A stretch of DNA of 64,000 nucleotides from Protonemura montana (taxonomy: Eukaryota; Arthropoda; Insecta; Plecoptera; Nemouridae): contig CANOQG010000007.1 of the NCBI GenBank assembly GCA_947568835.1, positions 4,092,001 to 4,156,000 on the forward strand. Reading direction: 5' to 3'. The translations under genes and the position numbers were made by a program. This document shows positions 12,720-26,579 of this stretch, piece after piece. Each line of letters begins with the position of its first letter. Positions within the stretch are counted from its first letter, which is position 1. The notes beneath the pieces were generated by a model, which had not been told where the DNA came from, ran no database searches, and worked only from the letters and a program-made list of their open reading frames with translations.

Positions 12720-15700
12720 GATCATGGGGCAGGACATGGGACATGGGGCAAGACATGGGGCAGGACATGGGGCAGGACATGGGGCAGGACATGGGGCAGA
12801 TCATGGGGCAGGACATGGGACATGGGGCAGGACATGGGGCAGGACATGGGGCAGGACATGGGGCAGGACATGGGGCAGGACATGGGGCAGGACATAGGGC
12901 AGGCCATGGGGCAGGACATGGGGCAGGACATGGAGCAGGACATGGGACATGACATGGGACAGGACATGGGGCAGGACATGGCGCAGGACATGGGGCAGGA
13001 CATGGGGCAGGACATGGGGCAGGACATAGGGCAGGACATGGGGTAGGACATGAGGCAGGACATGGGACAGGACATGGGGCAGGACATGGGGCAGGACATG
13101 GGACAGGACATAGGGCAGGACATGAGGCAGGACATGGGGCAAAACATGGGGCAGGACATGGGACAGGACATGGGGCAGGACATTGGCCAGGCTATGGGGC
13201 AGGACATGGGGCAGGACATGAGGCAGGACATGGGACATGGGGAAAGACATAGGGCAGGACATGGGGCAGGACATGGGGCAGGAAATGGGGCAGGACATGG
13301 GGCAGGACATGGGGCAGGACATGAGGCAGGACATTGGACAGGACATGGGGCAAAACATGGGGCAGGACATGGGACTGGACATGGGGCAGGACATGGGGCA
13401 GGACATGGGGCAGGACATGGGGCAGGACATGGGACATGAGGCAGGACAGGGGGAGGACATGGAGCGGGACATGGGGCAGGACATGGGGCAGGACATGGAG
13501 CAGGACATGGGGCAGGAAATAAGGCAGGACATGGGACAGGACATAGGGCAGGACATGGGGCAGGACATGAGGCAGGACATGGGGCAGGACATAAGACATA
13601 GGGCAGGACAGGGGGAGGACATGGAGCAGGACATGGGGCATTACATGGGGCAGGACATAAGACAGGACATAGGGCAGGACATGGGGCAGGACATGGGGCA
13701 GGACATGGGGCAGGACATGGGACATGGGGAAAGACATGGGGCAGGACATGAGGCAGGACATGGGGCAGGACATGGGGCAGGACATGGCGCAGGACATGGG
13801 GCAGGACATGGGGCAGGACATGGGGCAGGACATAGGGCAGGACATGGGGTAGGACATGAGGCAGGACATGGGACAGGACATGGGGCAGGACATGGGGCAG
13901 GACATGGGACAGGACATAGGGCAGGACATGGGGCAGGACATGGGGCAAAACATGGGGCAGGACATAAGACAGGACATGGGGCAGGACATTGGCCAGGCTA
14001 TGGGGCAGGACATGGGGCAGGACATGAGGCAGGACATGGGACATGGGGAAAGACATGGGGCAAGACATGGGGCAGGACATGGGGCAGGACATGGGGCAGG
14101 ACATGGGACAGGACATAGGGCAGGACATGGGGCAGGACATGGGGCAGGACATGGGGCAGGACATGGGACAGGACATGGAGCAGGACATGGGGCAGGACAT
14201 GGGGCAGGACATGGGACAGGACATAGGGAAGGACATGGGGCAGGACATGGGGCAGGACATGGGGTATGACATGGGGCAGGAAATGGGACAGGACAAGGGG
14301 CAGGACATGGGGCAGGACATGAGGCAGGACATGGGGCATTACATGGGGCAGGACATAAGACAGGACATAGGGCAGGACATGGGGCAGGACATGGGGCAGG
14401 ACATGGGGCAGGACATGGGACATGGGGCAAGACATGGGGCAGGACATGAGGCAGGACATGGGGCAGGACATGGGGCAGGACATGGGGCAGGACATGGGGT
14501 AGGACATGGGGCAGGAAATGGGACAGGACAAGGGGCAGGACATGGGGCAGGACATGGGACATGGGGCAGGACATGGGGCAGGACATGGGCAGGACATGGG
14601 GCAGGACATGGGGCAGGACATGGGGCAGGACATGGGGCAGGACAAAGGGCAGGACATGGGGCAGGACATGGGGCAGGACATGGAGCAGGACATGGGACAT
14701 GACATGGGACAGGACATGGGGCAGGACATGGGGCAGGACATGGGGAAGGACATAGGGCAGGACATGGGGCAGGACATGGGGCAGGACATGGGGCAGGACA
14801 TAGGGCAGGACATGGGGCAGGACATGGGGCAGGACATGGAGCAGGACATGGGGCAGGACATTGGGCAGGACATGGGACAGGACATGGGGCAGGACATGGG
14901 GCAGGACATGGGGCAGGATATGAGGCAGGACATGGGGCAGGACATGAGGCAGGACATGGGACATGAGGTAAGACATGGGGCAGGACATGGAGCAGGACAT
15001 GGGACAGGACATGGGGCAGGACATGGGGCAGGACATGGGGCATGACATGGGACATGGGGCAGGACATGGGGTGGAACATGGAGCAGAAAATGGGGCACGA
15101 CATGGGGCAGGACATAGGGCAGGACATGGGGCAGGACATGGGGCAGGACATGGGGCAGGACATGGGACATGGGGCAAGACATGGGGCAGGACATAGGGCA
15201 GGACATGGGGCAGGACATGGGGCAGGACATGGGACAGGACATAGGGCAGGACATGGGGAAGGACATGGGGCAGGAAATGGGGCAGGACATGGGACATGGG
15301 GCAGGACAGGGGGAGGACATGGAGCAGGACATGGGGCAGGACATGGGGCAGGACATGGGGCAGGACATGGGACATGGGGCAGGACAGGGGGAGGACATGG
15401 AGCAGGACATGGGGCAGGACATGGGGCAGGACATGGGACAGGACAGAGGGAAGGACATGGGGCAGGACATGGGGCAGGACATGGGGCAGGACATGGGACA
15501 TGGGGCAAGACATGGGACAGGACATGGGGCAGAACATGGGGCAGGACATGGGGCAGGACATGGGGCGGGACATAGGCCAGGACATGGGGCAGGAAATGGG
15601 ACAGGACAAAGGGCAGGACATGGGGCAGGACATGGGACATGGGGCAGGACATGGGGCAGGACATGGGGCATGACATGGGGCAGGACATGGGACAGGACAT

Positions 15701-16031
15701 GGGGCAGGACATGGGGCAGGACATGGGGCAGGACATGGGGCAGGACATGAGGCAGGACATGGGACAGGACATGGGGCAGGACATGGGGCAGGACATGGGA
15801 CATGGGGCAGGACATGGGGCAGGACATGGAGCAGGAGATGGGGCAGGAAATGGGGCAGGACATGGGACAGGACATAGGGCAGGACATGGGGCAGGACATG
15901 AGGCAGGACATGGGGCAGGACATGGGACATAGGGCAGGACAGGGGAAGGACATGGAGCAGGACATGGGGCAGGACATGGGGCAGGACATAAGACAGGACA
16001 TAGGGCAGGACATGGGGTAGGACATGGGGCA
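12720..16031 (+). repeat. B-type higher-order unit 1 (3,312 bp)
   Basis: It is bounded by successive first GATC sites at 12,720 and 16,032. The second GATC of the pair is at 12,799, 79 bp after the first. Internal landmarks are two gccaggcta variants only 806 bp apart (CTA at 13,192 and 13,998), TTA at 13,641 and 14,339, a one-base-short unit catgggcagg near 14,585 and GTAAG at 14,968. It is longer than the other B units, apparently because it carries an extra piece resembling 22.9-25.8 kb. No gene is seen. Confidence 0.82.
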
Positions 16032-18080
16032 GATCATGGGGCAGGACATGGGACATGGGGCAAGACATGGGGCAGGACATGGGGCAGGACATGGGGCAGG
16101 ACATGGGGCAGATCATGGGGCAGGACATGGGACATGGGGCAGGACATGGGGCAGGACATGGGGCAGGACATGGGGCAGGACATGGGGCAGGACATGGGGC
16201 AGGACATAGGGCAGGCCATGGGGCAGGACATGGGGCAGGACATGGAGCAGGACATGGGACATGACATGGGACAGGACATGGGGCAGGACATGGCGCAGGA
16301 CATGGGGCAGGACATGGGGCAGGACATGGGGCAGGACATAGGGCAGGACATGGGGTAGGACATGAGGCAGGACATGGGACAGGACATGGGGCAGGACATG
16401 GGGCAGGACATGGGACAGGACATAGGGCAGGACATGAGGCAGGACATGGGGCAAAACATGGGGCAGGACATGGGACAGGACATGGGGCAGGACATTGGCC
16501 AGGCTATGGGGCAGGACATGGGGCAGGACATGAGGCAGGACATGGGACATGGGGAAAGACATGGGGCAGGACATGGGGCAGGACATGGGGCAGGACATGG
16601 GGCAGGACATGGGACAGGACATAGGGCAGGACATGGGGCAGGACATGGGGCAGGACATGGGGCAGGACATGGGACAGGACATGGAGCAGGACATGGGGCA
16701 GGACATGGGGCAGGACATGGGACAGGACATAGGGAAGGACATGGGGCAGGAAATGGGGCAGGACATGGGGCAGGACATGGGGCAGGACATGAGGCAGGAC
16801 ATTGGACAGGACATGGGGCAAAACATGGGGCAGGACATGGGACTGGACATGGGGCAGGACATGGGGCAGGACATGGGGCAGGACATGGGGCAGGACATGG
16901 GGCAGGACATGGGGCAGGATATGAGGCAGGACATGGGGCAGGACATGGGGCAGGACATGGGGCAGGATATGAGGCAGGACATGGGGCAGGACATGAGGCA
17001 GGACATGGGACATGAGGTAAGACATGGGGCAGGACATGGAGCAGGACATGGGACAGGACATGGGGCAGGACATGGGGCAGGACATGGGGCATGACATGGG
17101 ACATGGGGCAGGACATGGGGTGGAACATGGAGCAGAAAATGGGGCACGACATGGGGCAGGACATAGGGCAGGACATGGGGCAGGACATGGGGCAGGAAAT
17201 GGGGCAGGACATGGGACATGGGGCAAGACATGGGGCAGGACATAGGGCAGGACATGGGGCAGGACATGGGGCAGGACATGGGACAGGACATAGGGCAGGA
17301 CATGGGGAAGGACATGGGGCAGGAAATGGGGCAGGACATGGGACATGGGGCAGGACAGGGGGAGGACATGGAGCAGGACATGGGGCAGGACATGGGGCAG
17401 GACATGGGGCAGGACATGGGACATGGGGCAGGACAGGGGGAGGACATGGAGCAGGACATGGGGCAGGACATGGGGCAGGACATGGGACAGGACATAGGGA
17501 AGGACATGGGGCAGGACATGGGGCAGGACATGGGGCAGGACATGGGACATGGGGCAAGACATGGGACAGGACATGGGGCAGAACATGGGGCAGGACATGG
17601 GGCAGGACATGGGGCGGGACATAGGCCAGGACATGGGGCAGGAAATGGGACAGGACAAAGGGCAGGACATGGGGCAGGACATGTGACATGGGGCAGGACA
17701 TGGGGCAGGACATGGGGCATGACATGAGGCAGGACATGGGACAGGACATGGGGCAGGACATGGGGCAGGACATGGGGCAGGACATGGGGCAGGACATGAG
17801 GCAGGACATGGGACAGGACATGGGGCAGGACATGGGGCAGGACATGGGACATGGGGCAGGACATGGGGCAGGACATTGAGCAGGAGATGGGGCAGGAAAT
17901 GGGGCAGGACATGGGACAGGACATAGGGCAGGACATGGGGCAGGACATGAGGCAGGACATGGGGCAGGACATGGGACATAGGGCAGGACAGGGGAAGGAC
18001 ATGGAGCAGGACATGGGGCAGGACATGGGGCAGGACATAAGACAGGACATAGGGCAGGACATGGGGTAGGACATGGGGCA
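16032..18080 (+). repeat. B-type higher-order unit 2 (2,049 bp)
   Basis: Paired GATC sites lie at 16,032 and 16,111, 79 bp apart. The CTA variant is at 16,504 and GTAAG at 17,017. Monomer order follows units 3 and 4, but a stretch after about 16,900 is shortened, which accounts for the lower length. Private single-base changes include gtgacatgg near 17,683 and cattgagc near 17,875. Only satellite DNA is present. Confidence 0.85.
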
Positions 18081-20297
18081 GATCATGGGGCAGGACATGG
18101 GACATGGGGCAAGACATGGGGCAGGACATGGGGCAGGACATGGGGCAGGACATGGGGCAGATCATGGGGCAGGACATGGGACATGGGGCAGGACATGGGG
18201 CAGGACATGGGGCAGGACATGGGGCAGGACATGGGGCAGGACATGGGGCAGGACATAGGGCAGGCCATGGGGCAGGACATGGGGCAGGACATGGAGCAGG
18301 ACATGGGACATGACATGGGACAGGACATGGGGCAGGACATGGCGCAGGACATGGGGCAGGACATGGGGCAGGACATGGGGCAGGACATAGGGCAGGACAT
18401 GGGGTAGGACATGAGGCAGGACATGGGACAGGACATGGGGCAGGACATGGGGCAGGACATGGGACAGGACATAGGGCAGGACATGAGGCAGGACATGGGG
18501 CAAAACATGGGGCAGGACATGGGACAGGACATGGGGCAGGACATTGGCCAGGCTATGGGGCAGGACATGGGGCAGGACATGAGGCAGGACATGGGACATG
18601 GGGAAAGACATGGGGCAGGACATGGGGCAGGACATGGGGCAGGACATGGGGCAGGACATGGGACAGGACATAGGGCAGGACATGGGGCAGGACATGGGGC
18701 AGGACATGGGGCAGGACATGGGACAGGACATGGAGCAGGACATGGGGCAGGACATGGGGCAGGACATGGGACAGGACATAGGGAAGGACATGGGGCAGGA
18801 AATGGGGCAGGACATGGGGCAGGACATGGGGCAGGACATGAGGCAGGACATTGGACAGGACATGGGGCAAAACATGGGGCAGGACATGGGACTGGACATG
18901 GGGCAGGACATGGGGCAGGACATGGGGCAGGACATGGGGCAGGACATGGAGCAGGACATGGGACATGACATGGGACAGGACATGGGGCAGGACATGGGGC
19001 AGGACATGGGGAAGGACATAGGGCAGGACATGGGGCAGGACATGGGGCAGGACATGGGGCAGGACATAGGGCAGGACATGGGGCAGGACATGGGGCAGGA
19101 CATGGAGCAGGACATGGGGCAGGACATTGGGCAGGACATGGGACAGGACATGGGGCAGGACATGGGGCAGGACATGGGGCAGGATATGAGGCAGGACATG
19201 GGGCAGGACATGAGGCAGGACATGGGACATGAGGTAAGACATGGGGCAGGACATGGAGCAGGACATGGGACAGGACATTGGGCAGGACATGGGGCAGGAC
19301 ATGGGGCATGACATGGGACATGGGGCAGGACATGGGGTGGAACATGGAGCAGAAAATGGGGCACGACATGGGGCAGGACATAGGGCAGGACATGGGGCAG
19401 GACATGGGGCAGGACATGGGGCAGGACATGGGACATGGGGCAAGACATGGGGCAGGACATAGGGCAGGACATGGGGCAGGACATGGGGCAGGACATGGGA
19501 CAGGACATAGGGCAGGACATGGGGAAGGACATGGGGCAGGAAATGTGGCAGGACATGGGACATGGGGCAGGACAGGGGGAGGACATGGAGCAGGACATAG
19601 GGCAGGACATGGGGCAGGACATGGGGCAGGACATGGGACATGGGGCAGGACAGGGGGAGGACATGGAGCAGGACATGGGGCAGGACATGGGGCAGGACAT
19701 GGGACAGGACATAGGGAAGGACATGGGGCAGGACATGGGGCAGGACATGGGGCAGGACATGGGACATGGGGCAAGACATGGGACAGGACATGGGGCAGAA
19801 CATGGGGCAGGACATGGGGCAGGACATGGGGCGGGACATAGGCCAGGACATGGGGCAGGAAATGGGACAGGACAAAGGGCAGGACATGGGGCAGGACATG
19901 GGACATGGGGCAGGACATGGGGCAGGACATGGGGCATGACATGGGGCAGGACATGGGACAGGACATGGGGCAGGACATGGGGCAGGACATGGGGCAGGAC
20001 ATGGGGCAGGACATGAGGCAGGACATGGGACAGGACATGGGGCAGGACATGGGGCAGGACATGGGACATGGGGCAGGACATGGGGCAGGACATGGAGCAG
20101 GAGATGGGGCAGGAAATGGGGCAGGACATGGGACAGGACATAGGGCAGGACATGGGGCAGGACATGAGGCAGGACATGGGGCAGGACATGGGACATAGGG
20201 CAGGACAGGGGAAGGACATGGAGCAGGACATGGGGCAGGACATGGGGCAGGACATAAGACAGGACATAGGGCAGGACATGGGGTAGGACATGGGGCA
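18081..20297 (+). repeat. B-type higher-order unit 3 (2,217 bp)
   Basis: Paired GATC sites lie at 18,081 and 18,160, with CTA at 18,553 and GTAAG at 19,234. From about 18,560 onward it is the start of a long segment that recurs at about 51,339 (offset 32,779, then 32,875) and about 56,214 (offset 37,654, then 37,750). The offset step is a 96-bp tandem doubling of eight monomers present in the two right-hand copies and absent here. Confidence 0.86.
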
Positions 20298-22442
20298 GAT
20301 CATGGGGCAGGACATGGGACATGGGGCAAGACATGGGGCAGGACATGGGGCAGGACATGGGGCAGGACATGGGGCAGATCATGGGGCAGGACATGGGACA
20401 TGGGGCAGGACATGGGGCAGGACATGGGGCAGGACATGGGGCAGGACATGGGGCAGGACATGGGGCAGGACATAGGGCAGGCCATGGGGCAGGACATGGG
20501 GCAGGACATGGAGCAGGACATGGGACATGACATGGGACAGGACATGGGGCAGGACATGGCGCAGGACATGGGGCAGGACATGGGGCAGGACATGGGGCAG
20601 GACATAGGGCAGGACATGGGGTAGGACATGAGGCAGGACATGGGACAGGACATGGGGCAGGACATGGGGCAGGACATGGGACAGGACATAGGGCAGGACA
20701 TGAGGCAGGACATGGGGCAAAACATGGGGCAGGACATGGGACAGGACATGGGGCAGGACATTGGCCAGGCTATGGGGCAGGACATGGGGCAGGACATGAG
20801 GCAGGACATGGGACATGGGGAAAGACATGGGGCAGGACATGGGGCAGGACATGGGGCAGGACATGGGGCAGGACATGGGACAGGACATAGGGCAGGACAT
20901 GGGGCAGGACATGGGGCAGGACATGGGGCAGGACATGGGACAGGACATGGAGCAGGACATGGGGCAGGACATGGGGCAGGACATGGGACAGGACATAGGG
21001 AAGGACATGGGGCAGGAAATGGGGCAGGACATGGGGCAGGACATGGGGCAGGACATGAGGCAGGACATTGGACAGGACATGGGGCAAAACATGGGGCAGG
21101 ACATGGGACTGGACATGGGGCAGGACATGGGGCAGGACATGGGGCAGGACATGGGGCAGGACATAGGGCAGGACATGGGGCAGGACATGGGGCAGGACAT
21201 GGGGCAGGACATAGGGCAGGACATGGGGCAGGACATGGGGCAGGACATGGAGCAGGACATGGGGCAGGACATTGGGCAGGACATGGGACAGGACATGGGG
21301 CAGGACATGGGGCAGGACATGGGGCAGGATATGAGGCAGGACATGGGGCAGGACATGAGGCAGGACATGGGACATGAGGTAAGACATGGGGCAGGACATG
21401 GAGCAGGACATGGGACAGGACATGGGGCAGGACATGGGGCAGGACATGGGGCATGACATGGGACATGGGGCAGGACATGGGGTGGAACATGGAGCAGAAA
21501 ATGGGGCACGACATGGGGCAGGACATAGGGCAGGACATGGGGCAGGACATGGGGCAGGAAATGGGGCAGGACATGGGACATGGGGCAAGACATGGGGCAG
21601 GACATAGGGCAGGACATGGGGCAGGACATGGGGCAGGACATGGGACAGGACATAGGGCAGGACATGGGGAAGGACATGGGGCAGGAAATGGGGCAGGACA
21701 TGGGACATGGGGCAGGACAGGGGGAGGACATGGAGCAGGACATGGGGCAGGACATGGGGCAGGACATGGGGCAGGACATGGGACATGGGGCAGGACAGGG
21801 GGAGGACATGGAGCAGGACATGGGGCAGGACATGGGGCAGGACATGGGACAGGACATAGGGAAGGACATGGGGCAGGACATGGGGCAGGACATGGGGCAG
21901 GACATGGGACATGGGGCAAGACATGGGACAGGACATGGGGCAGAACATGGGGCAGGACATGGGGCAGGACATGGGGCGGGACATAGGCCAGGACATGGGG
22001 CAGGAAATGGGACAGGACAAAGGGCAGGACATGGGGCAGGACATGGGACATGGGGCAGGACATGGGGCAGGACATGGGGCATGACATGGGGCAGGACATG
22101 GGACAGGACATGGGGCAGGACATGGGGCAGGACATGGGGCAGGACATGGGGCAGGACATGAGGCAGGACATGGGACAGGACATGGGGCAGGACATGGGGC
22201 AGGACATGGGACATGGGGCAGGACATGGGGCAGGACATGGAGCAGGAGATGGGGCAGGAAATGGGGCAGGACATGGGACAGGACATAGGGCAGGACATGG
22301 GGCAGGACATGAGGCAGGACATGGGGCAGGACATGGGACATAGGGCAGGACAGGGGAAGGACATGGAGCAGGACATGGGGCAGGACATGGGGCAGGACAT
22401 AAGACAGGACATAGGGCAGGACATGGGGTAGGACGTGGGGCA
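20298..22442 (+). repeat. B-type higher-order unit 4 (2,145 bp)
   Basis: Paired GATC sites lie at 20,298 and 20,377, CTA at 20,770 and GTAAG at 21,379. The length of 2,145 bp recurs exactly in the units starting at 53,173 and 58,048, and the monomer order is the same in all three. Near its end, position 22,435 is G, giving gacgtgg, where the counterpart at 60,185 is A. This is a private CpG-creating change. Confidence 0.88.
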
Positions 22443-25400
22443 GATCATGGGGCAGGACATGGGACATGGGGCAAGACATGGGGCAGGACATGGGGCAGGA
22501 CATGGGGCAGGACATGGGGCAGATCATGGGGCAGGACATGGGACATGGGGCAGGACATGGGGCAGGACATGGGGCAGGACATGGGGCAGGACATGGGGCA
22601 GGACATGGGGCAGGACATAGGGCAGGCCATGGGGCAGGACATGGGGCAGGACATGGAGCAGGACATGGGACATGACATGGGACAGGACATGGGGCAGGAC
22701 ATGGCGCAGGACATGGGGCAGGACATGGGGCAGGACATGGGGCAGGACATAGGGCAGGACATGGGGTAGGACATGAGGCAGGACATGGGACAGGACATGG
22801 GGCAGGACATGGGGCAGGACATGGGACAGGACATAGGGCAGGACATGAGGCAGGACATGGGGCAAAACATGGGGCAGGACATGGGACAGGACATGGGGCA
22901 GGACATTGGCCAGGCTATGGGGCAGGACATGGGGCAGGACATGAGGCAGGACATGGGACATGGGGAAAGACATGGGGCAGGACATGGGGCAGGACATGGG
23001 GCAGGACATGGGGCAGGACATGGGACAGGACATAGGGCAGGACATGGGGCAGGACATGGGGCAGGACATGGGGCAGGACATGGGACAGGACATGGAGCAG
23101 GACATGGGGCAGGACATGGGGCAGGACATGGGACAGGACATAGGGAAGGACATGGGGCAGGAAATGGGGCAGGACATGGGGCAGGACATGGGGCAGGACA
23201 TGAGGCAGGACATTGGACAGGACATGGGGCAAAACATGGGGCAGGACATGGGACTGGACATGGGGCAGGACATGGGGCAGGACATGGGGCAGGACATGGG
23301 GCAGGACATGGGACATGAGGCAGGACAGGGGGAGGACATGGAGCGGGACATGGGGCAGGACATGGGGCAGGACATGGAGCAGGACATGGGGCAGGAAATA
23401 AGGCAGGACATGGGACAGGACATAGGGCAGGACATGGGGCAGGACATGAGGCAGGACATGGGGCAGGACATAAGACATAGGGCAGGACAGGGGGAGGACA
23501 TGGAGCAGGACATGGGGCATTACATGGGGCAGGACATAAGACAGGACATAGGGCAGGACATGGGGCAGGACATGGGGCAGGACATGGGGCAGGACATGGG
23601 ACATGGGGAAAGACATGGGGCAGGACATGAGGCAGGACATGGGGCAGGACATGGGGCAGGACATGGGGCAGGACATGGGACATAGGGCAGGACAGGGGGA
23701 GGACATGGAGCAGGACATGGGGCAGGACATGGGGCAGGACATAAGACAGGACATAGGGCAGGACATGGGGCAGGACATGGGGCAGGACATGGGGCAGGAC
23801 ACGGGACATGGGGCAAGACATGGGGCAGGACATGGGGCAGGACATGGGGCAGGACATGGGGCAGGACATAGGGCAGGACATGGGGTAGGACATGAGGCAG
23901 GACATGAGACAGGACATGGGGCAGGACATGGGGCAGGACATGGGACAGGACATATTGCAGGACATTGGGCAGGACATGGGGCAAAACATGGGGCAGGACA
24001 TGGGACAGGACATGGGGCAGGACATGGGGCAGGACATGGGGCAGGACATGGGGAAGGACATGGGACATGAGGCAGGACAGGGGGAGGACATGGAGCAGGA
24101 CATGGGGCAGGACATGGGGCAGGACATGGGGCAGGACATGGGACAGGACATAGGGCAGGACATGGGGCAGGACATGAGGCAGGACATGGGGCAGGACATG
24201 GGACATAGGGCAGGACAGGGAAAGGACATGGAGCAGGACATGGGGCAGGACATGGGGCAGGACATAAGACAGGACATAGGGCAGGACATGGGGTAGGACA
24301 TGGGGCAGGACATGGGGCAGGACATGGGACATGGGCAAGACATGGGGCAGGACATGGGGCAGGACATGGGGCAGGACATGGGGCAGGACATGGGGCAGGA
24401 CATGGGACATGGGGCAGGACATGGGGCAGGACATGGGGCAGGACATGGGGCAGGACATGGGGCAGGACATGGGGCAGGACATAGGGCAGGCCATGGTGCA
24501 GGACATGGGGCAGGACATGGAGCAGGACATGGGACATGACATGGGACAGGACATGGGGCAGGACATGGCGCAGGACATGGGGCAGGACATGGGGCAGGAC
24601 ATGGGGCAGGACATAGGGCAGGACATGGGGTAGGACATGAGGCAGGACATGGGACAGGACATGGGGCAGGACATGGGGCAGGACATGGGACAGGACATAG
24701 GGCAGGACATGGGGCAGGACATGGGGCAAAACATGGGGCAGGACATAAGACAGGACATGGGGCAGGACATTGGCCAGGCTATGGGGCAGGACATGGGGCA
24801 GGACATGAGGCAGGACATGGGACATGGGGAAAGACATGGGGCAAGACATGGGGCAGGACATGGGGCAGGACATGGGGCAGGACATGGGACAGGACATAGG
24901 GCAGGACATGGGGCAGGACATGGGGCAGGACATGGGGCAGGACATGGGACAGGACATGGAGCAGGACATGGGGCAGGACATGGGGCAGGACATGGGACAG
25001 GACATAGGGAAGGACATGGGGCAGGACATGGGGCAGGAAATGGGACAGGACAAGGGGCAGGACATGGGGCAGGACATGGGGCAGGACATGGGGCATTACA
25101 TGGGGCAGGGCATAAGACAGGACATAGGGCAGGACATGGGGCAGGACATGGGGCAGGACATGGGGCAGGACATGGGACATGGGGCAAGACATGGGGCAGG
25201 ACATGAGGCAGGACATGGGGCAGGACATGGGGCAGGACATGGGGCAGGACATGGGGTAGGACATGGGGCAGGAAATGGGACAGGACAAGGGGCAGGACAT
25301 GGGGCAGGACATGGGACATGGGGCAGGACATGGGGCAGGACATGGGGCAGGACATGGGGCAGGACATGGGGCAGGACATGGGGCAGGACATGGGGCAGGA

Positions 25401-26579
25401 CATAGGGCAGGACATGGGGCAGGACATGGGGCAGGACATGGAGCAGGACATGGGACATGACATGGGACAGGACATGGGGCAGGACATGGGGCAGGACATG
25501 GGGAAGGACATAGGGCAGGACATGGGGCAGGACATGGGGCAGGACATGGGGCAGGACATAGGGCAGGACATGGGGCAGGACATGGGGCAGGACATGGAGC
25601 AGGACATGGGGCAGGACATTGGGCAGGACATGGGACAGGACATGGGGCAGGACATGGGGCAGGACATGGGGCAGGATATGAGGCAGGACATGGGGCAGGA
25701 CATGAGGCAGGACATGGGACATGAGGTAAGTTATGGGGCAGGACATGGAGCAGGACATGGGACAGGACATGGGGCAGGACATGGGGCAGGACATGGGGCA
25801 TGACATGGGACATGGGGCAGGACATGGGGTGGAACATGGAGCAGAAAATGGGGCACGACATGGGGCAGGACATAGGGCAGGACATGGGGCAGGACATGGG
25901 GCAGGACATGGGGCAGGACATGGGACATGGGGCAAGACATGGGGCAGGACATAGGGCAGGACATGGGGCAGGACATGGGGCAGGACATGGGACAGGACAT
26001 AGGGCAGGACATGGGGAAGGACATGGGGCAGGAAATGGGGCAGGACATGGGACATGGGGCAGGACAGGGGGAGGACATGGAGCAGGACATGGGGCAGGAC
26101 ATGGGGCAGGACATGGGGCAGGACATGGGACATGGGGCAGGACAGGGGGAGGACATGGAGCAGGACATGGGGCAGGACATGGGGCAGGACATGGGACAGG
26201 ACATAGGGAAGGACATGGGGCAGGACATGGGGCAGGACATGGGGCAGGACATGGGACATGGGGCAAGACATGGGACAGGACATGGGGCAGAACATGGGGC
26301 AGGACATGGGGCAGGACATGGGGCGGGACATAGGCCAGGACATGGGGCAGGAAATGGGACAGGACAAAGGGCAGGACATGGGGCAGGACATGGGACATGG
26401 GGCAGGACATGGGGCAGGACATGGGGCATGACATGGGGCAGGACATGGGACAGGACATGGGGCAGGACATGGGGCAGGACATGGGGCAGGACATGGGGCA
26501 GGACATGAGGCAGGACATGGGACAGGACATGGGGCAGGACATGGGGCAGGACATGGGACATGGGGCAGGACATGGGGCA
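22443..26579 (+). repeat. B-to-A transition with one catatt landmark
   Basis: It begins with the GATC pair 22,443/22,522 and leads back into A-type sequence (catatt at 23,951). Landmarks are CTA at 22,915 and 24,779 (1,864 bp apart), TTA at 23,520 and 25,096, and gaggtaagtt with GTAAGT at 25,726-25,731. Positions about 22,665-25,030 match 26,825-29,190 (offset 4,160). The whole segment also matches about 60,193-64,000 (offset 37,750, then 37,696 after a 54-bp difference near 24.3 kb). No gene is present. Confidence 0.82.

Larger units (their letters stand above)
12720..22525 (+). repeat. Five GATC site pairs of the left B domain
   Basis: GATC arises in the variant cagatcatgg. Pairs start at 12720/12799, 16032/16111, 18081/18160, 20298/20377 and 22443/22522. 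Every pair is 79 bp apart. Single GATC sites occur at 2418, 26790 and 32550, where the second member and about 80 bp after the first have been lost (catggggcaagacatgggacatgac follows). Elsewhere the array appears to have no GATC apart from the right B domain. Confidence 0.9.
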